The translations under genes were made by a program, and so were the position numbers. Below are positions 22,612 through 33,351 of a DNA stretch of 59,776 nucleotides, in pieces. The stretch's first letter is position 1. Every line of letters starts with the position of its first letter. The notes beneath the pieces were generated by a model. The model made no database searches. It was given only the letters and a program-made list of their open reading frames with translations, and was not told the origin of the DNA. The stretch covers positions 1 through 59,776 of the forward strand of contig JAQFWX010000187.1 in assembly GCA_027605045.1 (NCBI GenBank), given 5' to 3'. This DNA is from Phallus indusiatus (Eukaryota > Basidiomycota > Agaricomycetes > Phallales > Phallaceae).

Positions 22612-23762
22612 TTATCTCATGTAAAGATACAGATCTTCGCAACTCTTCGAACACTTCAATCCTGATTGAAACTTTTGGCTCGCCCTGCTTTCTCCCCCAC
22701 AAGCCCTTCTAGCTATCGTCCCCTCTTCGCGCAACATCTGCCGCGGGATTGGTCTATCTCCTCTCCTATCTTCTCTCACCCTTTCTCTCACGCGCCGATA
22801 TATATTGATGCTCGACCTCAAGTACCCTGAATCTGAGGGTGAGAAAGGTAGTTCATAGTACCAATTCCATCCGATCCCTTTGCATCCCCACTCAATCATC
22901 CGCATTGCGATATTCATATCCAAATCCCACTCTGCGTTATCCCCCATCCATACCTCAGACCCATCTATTTTAAATGTTTCCACCTCAAACATTCTGGCCC
23001 AAAAATCCAGTGATACTAAACAGCTTTAACTGATGCCTTTTTTTCGGCCACCCAATAGGCGATCTAATTTGAGCTAGGATATCGTCAGATTCCGGAGCAA
23101 AGAAGCTTCCATTTTTCTGAATAAAATGCAATTCAGAGTAGAAGTAATGGACATGGACTTCCTCTACCGAATGGGGCATCATCGCGGTAAACAGGTGGAG
23201 AGAGGGATCCCTTCTCAATGCATCCCAGAATTCAATGTATATCACCCTCAAATTCGGGAGGAGTCTCCATTGTTTAAATCGATGTCCGTTGACAAAATAT
23301 GCCAAATCATCCCTTAATTGTCCTGGATATTTCACAAAATCCGGCTTCTCCCCTGATTCGACCCTCCAGTCAAACCGGTGTGGGTACCCTGTTGATATTG
23401 TCCCAGATGGGACCGTACCCGGATCGACCCTGTGTAGGAAGGATGAATTTGAGTGAAAGGCATCGTGTATTCATGTCATCGGTGACAGGATGTGAGGTGA
23501 GCTTGCGGTACCAAATGTAATACATGACTAGCATGACTGGGCCAGATATGATCACTTGGCGGTTGCATATCGACTTCGAAACCTGGTAAAAGCGTTTGCA
23601 GACAAGCGGTGTGCATTTAGTCAATTCCTCCACATCCTCCAGAGATATTCTGTAATCGGTCCATAAGATGAGAAGAATTTTTTCTAGAAGCTCTTCTGGA
23701 AGACAGAATATGTGTGCATTGTGCAATAGTCGACATGTGCACATGTGACCACTGGGGTTCAA
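22612..23762 (-). CDS. F-box domain protein, function unknown
   Basis: A three-exon model removes all stops. Exon 1 starts at 23762 and carries an F-box-like motif, LPEELLEKILLILWTDYRIS, then TKCTPLVCKRFYQVSKSI. Intron 1 (GTACCG...ACACAG, about 83 nt) joins YYIW to VDPGTVPSGTIS. Intron 2 (GTGGCC...GGCCAG, 58 nt, near 23000) joins RSPIG to MFEVETFKIDG. The middle reads like the leucine-rich scaffold of Agaricomycete F-box proteins (LPNLRVIYIEFWDALRRDPS). About 330 residues end at 22612. F-box proteins act as substrate adaptors of SCF ubiquitin ligases. The substrate cannot be guessed. An earlier start or extra 5' exon is possible. The gene lies inside the repeat-rich island but shows no damage. 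Confidence 0.6.
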
Positions 23763-24119
23763 ATTTTTCGGCGCTCGAAATTATCTGTCAAGGTATCATC
23801 CTATCTGTCCCCGCGCTATCTCGTCATTTACATTCGTTACAGTGACTTATGTCGCTGACATACTTGTAAGTATAATCAAATTATGATGTCATTAATCTAT
23901 TAGTACTTTGTGACGACGCATGTACTTGCCCCTCCAACGTGCCATGGCCAACTCACCACCTCATCGCTGCAGACGTGAATTGCCCCGAAGACTATGATAC
24001 GAAATTAGGTATATCCTCCAATCCCGAGGTGTGACTAATTGTGAGACTTGTCGATGTGTGGAAACTGGAATTTCTTCACCATCTATCCTCAGTGGGCTAA
24101 ATCGGATCATCGCCTCCCG

Positions 24120-24868
24120 ATATCTACTATGTTTGCTGGGGATGCAATGCATGTTCCAACTTTGAATCTGGGTAAGCTCAATGACATGTTTCTGCATCAA
24201 AATTTGATTTGATTGTGCTCCTCGGAATATTGCTGAAAAAATCAAATCAGGTTACAAGGCAAAAGAATGGCAAAGCTATGTATTTTCATGGTTTGACTCC
24301 TGCACTTTTATATGAAGTTCTTCCTGAAGAGTATTGGACTAATTTTTGCCGTCTTGTTCATGCTGTGCGCATCCTTTCATAGTACTCAATTTCGGCTGAA
24401 GAACTTGACAAAGCCGATGAATGCATGAAGGTTTTTTGTGTGGAATTCGAGGAGCTTATGCACAACGGCGTGTCAACCGTATTCATTTCATCCGACCCTG
24501 TCTACATGCACTGTTGCACCTTCCTCCGGAAGTGCGCCATCTAGGCCCAAACATACTTTACGCTACTTGGACAATGAAACAAGCAATAGGTAACTTAGGT
24601 GAAGAAATCAGACAACCATCCAATCCTTTTTTGAATCTATCTGAACGTGGAGTATTCCGAGCTCAAGTCAATTCACTCATGCATTGATTCCATCTCTCGG
24701 TGAAAACGAAGCTACTCCGCGTGGTTCTATTGATCTCGGTGGTGGATATTTATTAATGCGCGCAAAAGAATCCAGGCCGAGACAGTGCTCCGAAATTGAA
24801 GCAAAAATAATTCTAAAATACCTACACAATATCGATTCTACAACCGTATTTGAATCAGACAGCACGAA
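24120..24868 (+). pseudogene. Tnp2-like (CACTA/EnSpm-type) transposase remnant
   Basis: Pieces in different frames reproduce the C-terminal half of a protein family widespread in Agaricomycetes and often labelled transposase family Tnp2: TMFAGDAMHVPTLNLGKLND, then LTPALLYEVLPEEYWTNFCR and LVHAVRIL, then RVNRIHFIRPCLHALLHLPP, EVRHLGPNILYATWTM, AIGNLGEEIRQPSNPF, NLSERGVFRAQVN and GSIDLGGGYLLMRAKES. Stops and frame changes interrupt it throughout, so it is inactive. It has no visible terminal inverted repeats here. At about 24868 it passes without a gap into an RPN1 fragment. Confidence 0.65.
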
Positions 24869-25450
24869 TATGGAGAATCAGTTATTTGAAAAAGTGTACC
24901 GCTGGCCCTAGGTTTGCTGAGCGCATCAAATCCCCTGTTGTCAATTCTAGACACACACTCGAAATACAGTCACAATAATGACCTTCAAATCGTTTTCAAC
25001 GCGGTCTTCCAAGTTGCTATGGGCTTGTTCAATGTTGCGCTGGATCTAACAAAGCTCGCTTAGCCCGGATGCTCCAGCATTTGGTTCAGGGTTATCCAGG
25101 ATCGCTATCACTGGGTACTGTACTTTCTTACTCCGGCCATGTGTTCTCGGTTCCTGATTACTTTGAATGAAGAACCGCCAAGCGTACCCTTGACAGAGTT
25201 GGGTAGGTAAGCCTTGTTGCCATTAATGCCACTGATATTTTCTCAAATGCCCGATTACACAGGCTGTTGACGTTGTTGTCGAGCTGGTAAACCGTGTACG
25301 ATATAAGGTTTCCAAACTCATCAAACATCTGTTTGATTGAGTACTACAGAGCTGCTGAACCCGCGATAGAAGAATATCTTCACTTTGCTCACAGGGCACA
25401 ATGGTGCTGTAAGGCCTAAGGCCTAAGGTATTATAGTACGGACACCAAAT
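24869..25450 (+). pseudogene. RPN1 fragment 3 (last third of the gene, degenerate)
   Basis: Starts with the equivalent of the RPN1 exon beginning [20 protein letters not shown], then the [15 protein letters not shown] stretch and the [10 protein letters not shown] block. It jumps over about 150 bp, then resumes with the RFLITLNEE region, an intron, and the VD-V-Q--KPRT-SGF end (to about 25400). Many substitutions and frameshifts. Same orientation as fragments 1 and 2. Confidence 0.82.
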
Positions 25451-25597
25451 AAGCATATAATAACTTTTGCTGCCACGTGAAGGATTTGTAAATCGCGGCG
25501 TTAGGTAGGACTCTTGAGGGTTCTCGCGACGCGTTAGGTTTCTTTGCAGTTTCCACTTCCTCTACCATTTGAAATTTCCCATTAGTTTTTTTCCTTA

Positions 25598-26510
25598 ATG
25601 GCAGCAAGAGCAAAACTACTAAAAACCGTAAGCTTTCTTTCCTTTGCTTAGGACTATAAGTTCTCAATCTCAAAATAGTGGATGAGAAAGATAGAAAGCC
25701 CGGGTTGATTGAATTCAAGCCACTAGCTATATCCCTCGCTCCATCGTCAGGCTGCCGAAAAGACTACCCAGCCCGCCGGAGACCTAATAACACTTACAAA
25801 CGCTATTCCAGGACCACTTGTTCCCGTCGTCGAATCAATCCTGACAGGCTTTCAAGGAGTAATCACAATCGCCGAGGACACGAAAGTTTGTTTAGATTGC
25901 TCATTTTTGGCTCAATGATGTTTATTATTTCATCTTGAAGCACATCAGTCCAGAAGCTAACAATATTGGAAACTTGTGCGGAGCACTTTTAAATGTTTTG
26001 GTCAATCATATGCCTGCAAGAGCTGTGAGGGCTAAGAGTAGTAGTGAATTACCACAGGACAAATTGTCCAAGGCTCTTAATGCATTCAATCAGTATGCAT
26101 TTCTCCCTGTCATTGCATGCTGAACTGGATTCAATTTTTTGCAGGACAGTGTTGGACGTTAAGAAAAAAATGGAAGGTATCAAAATGCAGGACTTGGCGA
26201 CGCGTTACAACGACCGACAAGACTATGCCCTGCAATTCAAGCAATGCCAACAGGAATTATTTAATGGGTTTGGAGGTATTGTTGTATGTGTCATTGAATA
26301 TTATCAAGATAATTTGGGGTAACCAAGTAAATTAGCTTGCTTTTAACTTCGAAACCCAGGAAACCCTGGACATGCTAAAGGGATTGGCGTTTGCTGAATC
26401 GGAGATGCTGAACGACATAATTAAAAATTGATGTCTTGTCTGCAAATCAAGAGAGACGAACATTCCTCTTAGAGGCTATCGCCAGAAAAATTGGCGTTTT
26501 GGAAGAATAA
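25598..26510 (+). pseudogene. Helical-bundle gene, third (diverged) copy, probably broken
   Basis: Exon 1 (MAARAKLLKT) is followed by the usual first intron. The second intron's donor is AT instead of GT (gagaaag|atagaaag), which would leave an early stop. Exon 3 is diverged but open (LTNAIPGPLVPVVESILTGF, then QGVITIAEDTK). Exon 4 reads ISPEANNIGNLCGALLNVLV and exon 5 TVLDVKKKMEGIKMQDLATR. The last exon has one extra A in a run near 26422, giving a stop. Removing it restores an end similar to the intact paralogue (ERRTFLLEAIARKIGVLEE). Because it is much more diverged than the copy at 21.3 kb, it may be an older duplicate. Another 5' exon could rescue it, which I cannot exclude. Confidence 0.6.
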
Positions 26511-26634
26511 TCACAAATTGTAGCTCCTTATCCTTAGCTTCAATGTCATTAAAACGAAACAGAGCAACAAATAAAGCAAGTCCGAAAAATGTGCAAAATT
26601 TATATTCTACTCATTATCACACCACGACCGGCCA

Positions 26635-29600
26635 CTATCTCGCCTTTACACAAGCTTCCCATCCGTCTTTACCAAATCTCTCAATCCATTTTGAACGCCT
26701 TTTAATCCTTTCGGCAGCGTTAGTTTCGTACCCTCCTAACGCATCCTTTGGGTATCGCCAATGTAACACGTCCTCTGTATGCGAGACGAAGAACATGCGA
26801 TATGTCCTCATACAGAAACGGGTTTCCATGTTATTTCGTGTGGAAAGCATGTCGGTGGAGGGAGTGGATTTATCATTTCTTATATTCCTGTTATCAACAA
26901 GGTCAGGAAATTGAGACATAGCATGAGAAGAATTCCGACCTTCGTAGGAACGGATATCGTCTTCGCGGTGGGGGAGCTGAAGGATCCACGTCCTATATAC
27001 ATCAGATGATAGTCAGCAATCCAATTGGAAAAGCCGAAGGTAAGAAGACTTACATCCTGGAACGCATCAACATAAGCCTCCCACTTTCCTACCATAGCCA
27101 GGCTGTTTTCCTCTTTCGGATCGTCTTTTCCTAAAAGTTGTATCGTGAAGGTGCGTGAATCCGGAATCTAAACGCGAATCAGAATGAGCATTCTTAAGTA
27201 CATTGGTGGCATGAAACTGGGAATATAGAACGCACATAAACAATGCGGTAGAGGTGTTCGTCTGGCCCAACGATAGCACCAGCCTTCTCACGGTAACTAT
27301 TTTGATCTTGGAGGGACATAGAAGGATTATCTCTCTCCTTCTGTAACAGCTGAATCAATTCCCTATTCTTGTTATCGGAGAGTATTAGCTGAATCTAAAA
27401 ACGAAAACGAAAGAACAGTTAGTCCTCGCACGGAAAACAAAGGAACTTTAGCAAACACACACCTGTTTGATAATGGCTCCAACGACCTTATCCACCGTGA
27501 AAATATTGTAAGCCTTCATACCAAACATGTATCGAGCTGTGTCCTCAAATGTCGGTTGATCAATCTGATTGTCAAACAACCTTTCACAGCAGTCGAGAAG
27601 ATGGCCATAGAAATGTTCGGCGCCGACTGTCGGTGTAGCAGAGAGGTCTGCGCTGTTGATGCTTGTGAAAGCCGGGGTGGTCACCGCGAAAGCGAAAGCG
27701 GGTGGATCCAAAAATGCGCCCGGCGCAGGAGGAGAAGATGAGGAAACAGCAGGATCGCTAGTAGAGTCCTGTTGTTGTCTTAGCGTGTTAGCTGCTTTCT
27801 CAGCTTCCGCTAACTCGGCACCTAGCGTTTTGCAAAGTAAAAGACGCGAGTAGAGCAACTAACAAAATGAATGAACATTTTCTTCGACATAAAAAACAAC
27901 AACACTGAAAAATGTAACCCACATTCACCAATCTCAATAAGACGTATAGACTCGTATTCGCAAAGAACAAACTGCGACGCGGATTGTGTTTGCGAGTTCC
28001 ACTTGTAGGGGGTTGAAACCCGGTGCTAGCGTTGTTTAATAACTTTCCGGAACTTGAAGCACCTGTAGCAGATAGAGCCTTTTTCGGAGTGCCGACATCT
28101 CGCATTTCAACATCTCCGCCGCCGCCTGCAGTCGGAGGCGAAGGTGCTCTAGAGGCAGGTGCTGACGGAGGAGCAGACGCAGAAACAGAAGCAGAAGCGA
28201 CGCTTCTAGTCCGCCTTGTGGATTTTTCCAACTGCGCATGCAACAGGGATTGTTGTTGAGATTGAGATTGTGACTGCTGCGTAGCCTTCAATAGCTTCTT
28301 TCTAATATCTCCAGCTCCACGTTTCCCATTTTTAGACCGAGTGCTTCCAGCGACATTCCCTGAAGCCCCTCCGCCGCCGTTACTGAACGCATCATCATCT
28401 GGAAATCCGTTGCTAATCCCATCACCAGCCATCATATGGTCCATATCTGTACCCCCGGCTGCGGCTCCACCAATCGAGAAGGCGCTATCAAACGATCGTT
28501 GATAATACATAAAAAACAGCGGAACGAAATATCTTATGAACTGTTCAATTTTTTTACGATCGTGGACAGCTATCGTTCCGTGCGTGCGATCGAGGAATGA
28601 AAGAACAAGCTTGATAGCGTCTTGAAGGACGGAAACATCTTCAATAGTGTAGGCTAGCTGATACCGAGGTCTTGAATAACTTGTGTTGCTGTTGTTGCTG
28701 GTACTTTGAGTTTGGCTTTGAGACGATGATCCAGCAGAAAAGGCAACCTCCGGAGGACCACGTCCAAAAGTGGGATCAATCAAAGACGCCCGTTTCGTCA
28801 TTTGCTGCTGTCGCACGAGTTCAATATTCGTCACAAACGACTTCGCCGTAATATTCTTCTTATCGTTCGTCTTGAACGTGACGCCTTGATGATCCAAACT
28901 CTTCCAATAATTCCGTGCATCTACTTCCCTCCAAACTTTATTCCATTCCCTTTGAGCTCGTTTCCATTCGTCTTCTTTTTGCTTCAACCGCTGAAACACG
29001 ATAGGAATAGCCAACGCAGGATTATCTTGAATGGCTTGCACGACCTCCATCCCCGCCTCGCGTCCATAAACTTTCTTAAGCAGCCTCTGATGAATCGTTT
29101 TAAGCGTCCCATTCCAATTCGGCTTGAACTTGTAATTGATCCGATCAGCTTCGGACATTTGCATTATCTTCGTATACGGCGACTCTAACGCCGAAATAGT
29201 CTTGCTCATCGCTTCTAAATAGAAATCGTATTCGTGTCGCTCTTCTTCACTGCGATGCAACGCTTCTTCGTAAACGTTCTTTTTGTGAGCTATAAATCCC
29301 GCATCTTCGGATACCCAGGATGGATGAGAAACCCATTCATCGTTAAGAACTGAGTTGCAGAATGCATCACGACCAGAGCATGCGACTTTAGTCTCCTAAA
29401 AAAACAAATCAGATCAGCTGAACATTCGTAAAAAAAAGAAGAGGGGGGAGTTCTTTACGCACACTAGAAGGAAGTCTTCTATAACTAGGCCCATATCGAA
29501 TACTCAAATCGACTTTATTGAGTTTAACAGCCTGCCTGGCCCCACCATTCTTATCATCACTCGAAGCGCCAGCACCATTAAACCCGCTACTTCCCGCTCC

Positions 29601-32600
29601 ACCACCACCATTACCACCACCTCCACTTCCACCAGCACCCCCACCTCGCTCCTCCCACCCAACCATCTCTCTAAACTGCGCCATCAACTCTGTCTCCCCC
29701 AAAAAACTTTTCGCCTGAGACACAAGCGTTCTCAAATTAATAAGCTCCTGCGTGAATAAATTAACGAGTTTGAGGAATTCGTCGTATATCTCTCTGTTAT
29801 CTAAGAACACGCGAACGCGGTCGAAGAACGTGGTGTCTTGATGAACCTGAGATTCGAGCTGAGTTTGATAATGAGGGTGGTGATGGGGGTGGTGATGGTG
29901 GGACTGGGGTACGGGTACGGGTAAGGTTTGCGGTTGTTGTAGTTGTTGCGGTTGAAGTTGGGGTTGGGATTGGGACTGTTGGGCTGTTACGACGTGGTGA
30001 TCGTGGTATTGAGCTTGGGCATACACATCTGGATGGAAGTGCGCGTGCTGTTGCTGTGCTTGAACATGCGATTGTTGATATACATTGGTATAATGTGGAC
30101 CGTTTAATTCATGTGGAGGAGGAGGAGTGGCTTCTTGATGATGATGATGTTTCGGTTTCTTGACCTAAAGCCATTACGTCAGAGAAAAAAATGTTTGTGA
30201 GACGAGTGAATAACGAACTTTGTTTGGCCCCGATCCACCTGCAGCACCTGCCTTCGCACCCGCATCCTTTTCAGCAGGCTTCCTCTTTCTTTTCTGAGGA
30301 GAGATAGAGGCGGCAGATAAACCCTGCCCTTGCGTCTTTTCTTTATCCTCTTTAGATCCTTCACCTCCACGATCTTTATCCTTTCTCCTCGACTTCGTCG
30401 GACCATCGTGCGTCGGGTGTTCACCCTGCGCCTGCTGTTGCTGTTGTTGCTGCTGCTGAGCTGACATCTGAGCCTGAGCTGCTCCAACGCCTTGAGTGAA
30501 CATTCTCATAAGATTAGACTGCTCCCCATCGGTTCCTATAGTTCCTAATTCTTTTGGTAAAAACATTTTGAATTCTTCAAGGAGATCTGGGGCTTGACTG
30601 AACAACGACACGATTTGTTGTAAAGCCTGAGTTGATGATGATGGGGGATGATGATGAGGATACGTCGACGATGAATAATTTGCCGCATATAAGGGAGAAC
30701 GGACGGAAGAATAGATAATTATGTGTCAAAAGAAGGACAAGTCAGATATACGGCGACGAGAGACGAAATGAAAAGATGAACACGAAGAAAAGAGTAAAGG
30801 ACAAAGAAAACTCCGGACACGCCGGTCCATAGATACAACAAAGGAGAGAGAGAGAGCAAGAAGATATAAATTTCTTGGAAATACGAAAAACTCACCTCTT
30901 CAGGATTATTATTGAAATTCTGCAACAAATCCAAAAACAGATGATATGAATTCGGATCGTCCGCATATCGTTCTTTAATCCGATTGACATAATCCACTGC
31001 TTGTTCAGTAGGCTGCAATCCGGATGGATGAGCTCCAGGTACAGCTGAAAACAAGGGAGTTCCGGCAGACGCCGTTCCACTAACAGGCGTAGTAGTAGCC
31101 GCTGTGACAACAACAGCAGGAGGAAGAGACGACGCCGCCGCCGCGTTGACACCACCAGGGTGAGCTCCAGACGCGTCAGTTTCGCTACCGGCAAACGTAA
31201 ATCCACCACCTCTCGAGTTTTTGGCGCTTTGAATTAGAGTTCCTTGGGGCGTCGTAACTCTGATCATACTGTTTGCGGTATCCGCTGGATCGGAGACACA
31301 TTCGATTCTATATCCCGGAGGCAGGAATGTGTTGAAACCTTGTACTAATGCTGGATGACCAGAGAAAAGTAGCGAAACGCGTTCTATCACTCCCGGCGTG
31401 TCAATTCTAGGTAAGAAGAATAGCATAAATGAATAACAAAACAGAAAAACTTAGAAGAATAAGACAGAACGCACCTCTGACTCTTGAAATCTTTCATTAT
31501 CTCCAAGAAATGATTGTATACATCCGGATTATTCTGAAACTTGTTCTTAACCTCATCAAGATATCCAAGCGCATCGTTCACGTTCAACGAACGTGCAGGG
31601 TCAGCTCCTCCGCCTCCTCCTCCTGCCGCAAGCATAGCACCTGCTGCTGCTGATGATGATGATGACGGTTGCGGCGGCGGAGGTTGTGTTGATGATCCCA
31701 AAGCAGGAAGTGAGCCGAATGTTGCAGCAGAAGCGGAACGAGATAAAGGAGGGGCGGGCGAGGGCGAAGCTGAACCGGTATTTGAGGAGCCTATTATGGC
31801 TTGTATTCGCTGCTGTTGTGGTTGCAACGATGACGAGGCGGATTGCTGCTGCTGTTCGTCGTTCAACTGAACATCCGACGCATTGGCGTCTCCAAATGAC
31901 GAAGCGACGGCCAAATGTTGCTGCCTCTGCGATTCTTCCATCTTTATCGCTATTCTCGCATCGGTGGTAACATTTTTAGGTTTCGAAGAGTCATTCTCCG
32001 TCCATGGTTGGGCTGACGACGATTCTTGAGACTTTACATCCGCAAAACCTGTTCCTCCAGGGTTTTGCATTAAAGTCCCGTGTGGTGTTGTAACCCTGAT
32101 CATATTTCCACCTTGTTGTTTGTCGGTCATGCACTCGATTCTGTAGCCGGGTGGTAGAAAAGTGTTGAATCCTTGGATTAAAGCTGGATGACCTGTGAAA
32201 AGCGTCGAGACACGCTCAATGACTCGCGGGGTGTCGATTCTTCAAGTATGATATAGATTTAGACAAATGAAACAATGAAACAACTAGATAACCCACCTTT
32301 TACTCTTAAAGTCCTTCATAATCTCCAAAAAGTGATTGTATACATCCGGTTCATTTTGGAATCTATTTTTTACTTCATCCAAGTATCCCAGAGCATCGTT
32401 AACATTTAGTGAACGAGATGGATCCATCGACGATCCCGTGGAAGAGGCGCCTGAAAGAATGGGTGGCATTGCGGATGTAGGCATTGGAAATGCTGATGGT
32501 ACAGGAGCAAGCGCGGGTGCAGGTGCAAGTGTAGGTATGGGTGCAGCAGGTACTGGGTCGGAAGAATCGGTTACGAGATCTGACTCCACTGTTTGAAGGG

Positions 32601-33351
32601 ACTGAGCAGGCCGCTGTGGAGGTTGAAATGACTGAGGGGCGTCTTTTCCGATTTGTACCGTTTCTGGAGACTTTGACCGCACACTCCCGTTTACACCGAC
32701 ACTTGCGTTTGTCGTTTCTGGCTCAGGAGATGGTCTCTGAGTTGAGGACAAGTCCACTTGTTCCTGCTGCGGTTTGACCGACAACTCTTCCGGTACATGC
32801 ATATTAATAGTGACTTCGTTGCCTGCGACAGTTTGTTGTGGTTCACTGGCACCATTGGGAGCATCGCCATCCTGAGAAAATTGAATGATTTGATTAGCGG
32901 GAATTGAGGAAGAGGTACGATCTTGATCCTTTTCTGGGGAGTCGTGGTGTAATACCGGGGGATGAGATGATGACGATGCGCTGTCAACCGTCACTTGGGC
33001 ACCGGGTAAAGCAGGAGAATTGGCGTCATTTTGGGGCACATCACTGGCACTAGTTTTATTCTCCTCCGCATCCGCGTTTGTCTGGATCTCTGCGATTGAG
33101 GACGTAGCATCGACGGGTGGCATATAAGCAGCAGCAGTGGTGGTGGAAGGCCCCGCGGTCGAGGCCGAGGGAGGTTTTGGGGATGTCGGTAGCGTCGTGG
33201 ATGATGGCATGGATTGAGAAGGTAAAGGAAGTTGTTGAACAGGGGCGGAAGAAATAGGAAGGCTGGGGGATGTAGAGGTTACGTCGTCTTCCCCTTTACC
33301 TGTTTGGTTTCTGCTATTATTCGAGGTCGGGACGGGCTGCGGAGTGTCCAT
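26635..33351 (-). CDS. SIN3: SIN3-family transcriptional corepressor with a duplicated PAH1 domain
   Basis: A large minus-strand gene coding very roughly 2,000 residues. SIN3 scaffolds the Rpd3/HDAC complex and binds repressors through paired amphipathic helices (PAH). Exon 1 (from 33351, [20 protein letters not shown]) is Ser/Pro/Gln-rich and ends in PAH1. Two successive PAH1 domains follow each other ([20 protein letters not shown] near 32400-32300 and [20 protein letters not shown] near 31590-31500), each continued by ERVS.LF.GHPAL.QGFNTF and [12 protein letters not shown]2 is at about 31000-30540 ([20 protein letters not shown]) and PAH3 at 29850-29650 ([20 protein letters not shown]). 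The HDAC-interacting region is at 29260-28800 ([20 protein letters not shown]). The C-terminus ([20 protein letters not shown]) ends at 26635. Poly-Q, poly-G and poly-H tracts are common. An ATG nine codons further upstream (33378) is also open. Confidence 0.92.

Noticed and set aside
22980..23060. Apparent frameshift in the F-box gene
   Set aside because: A 58 nt GT-AG intron removes the stop and restores the frame (RSPIG to MFEVETF).
28023..28259. Sense-strand frames opposite the SIN3 low-complexity exons
   Set aside because: Shadows of Ser/Ala/Pro-rich coding sequence with no independent support.
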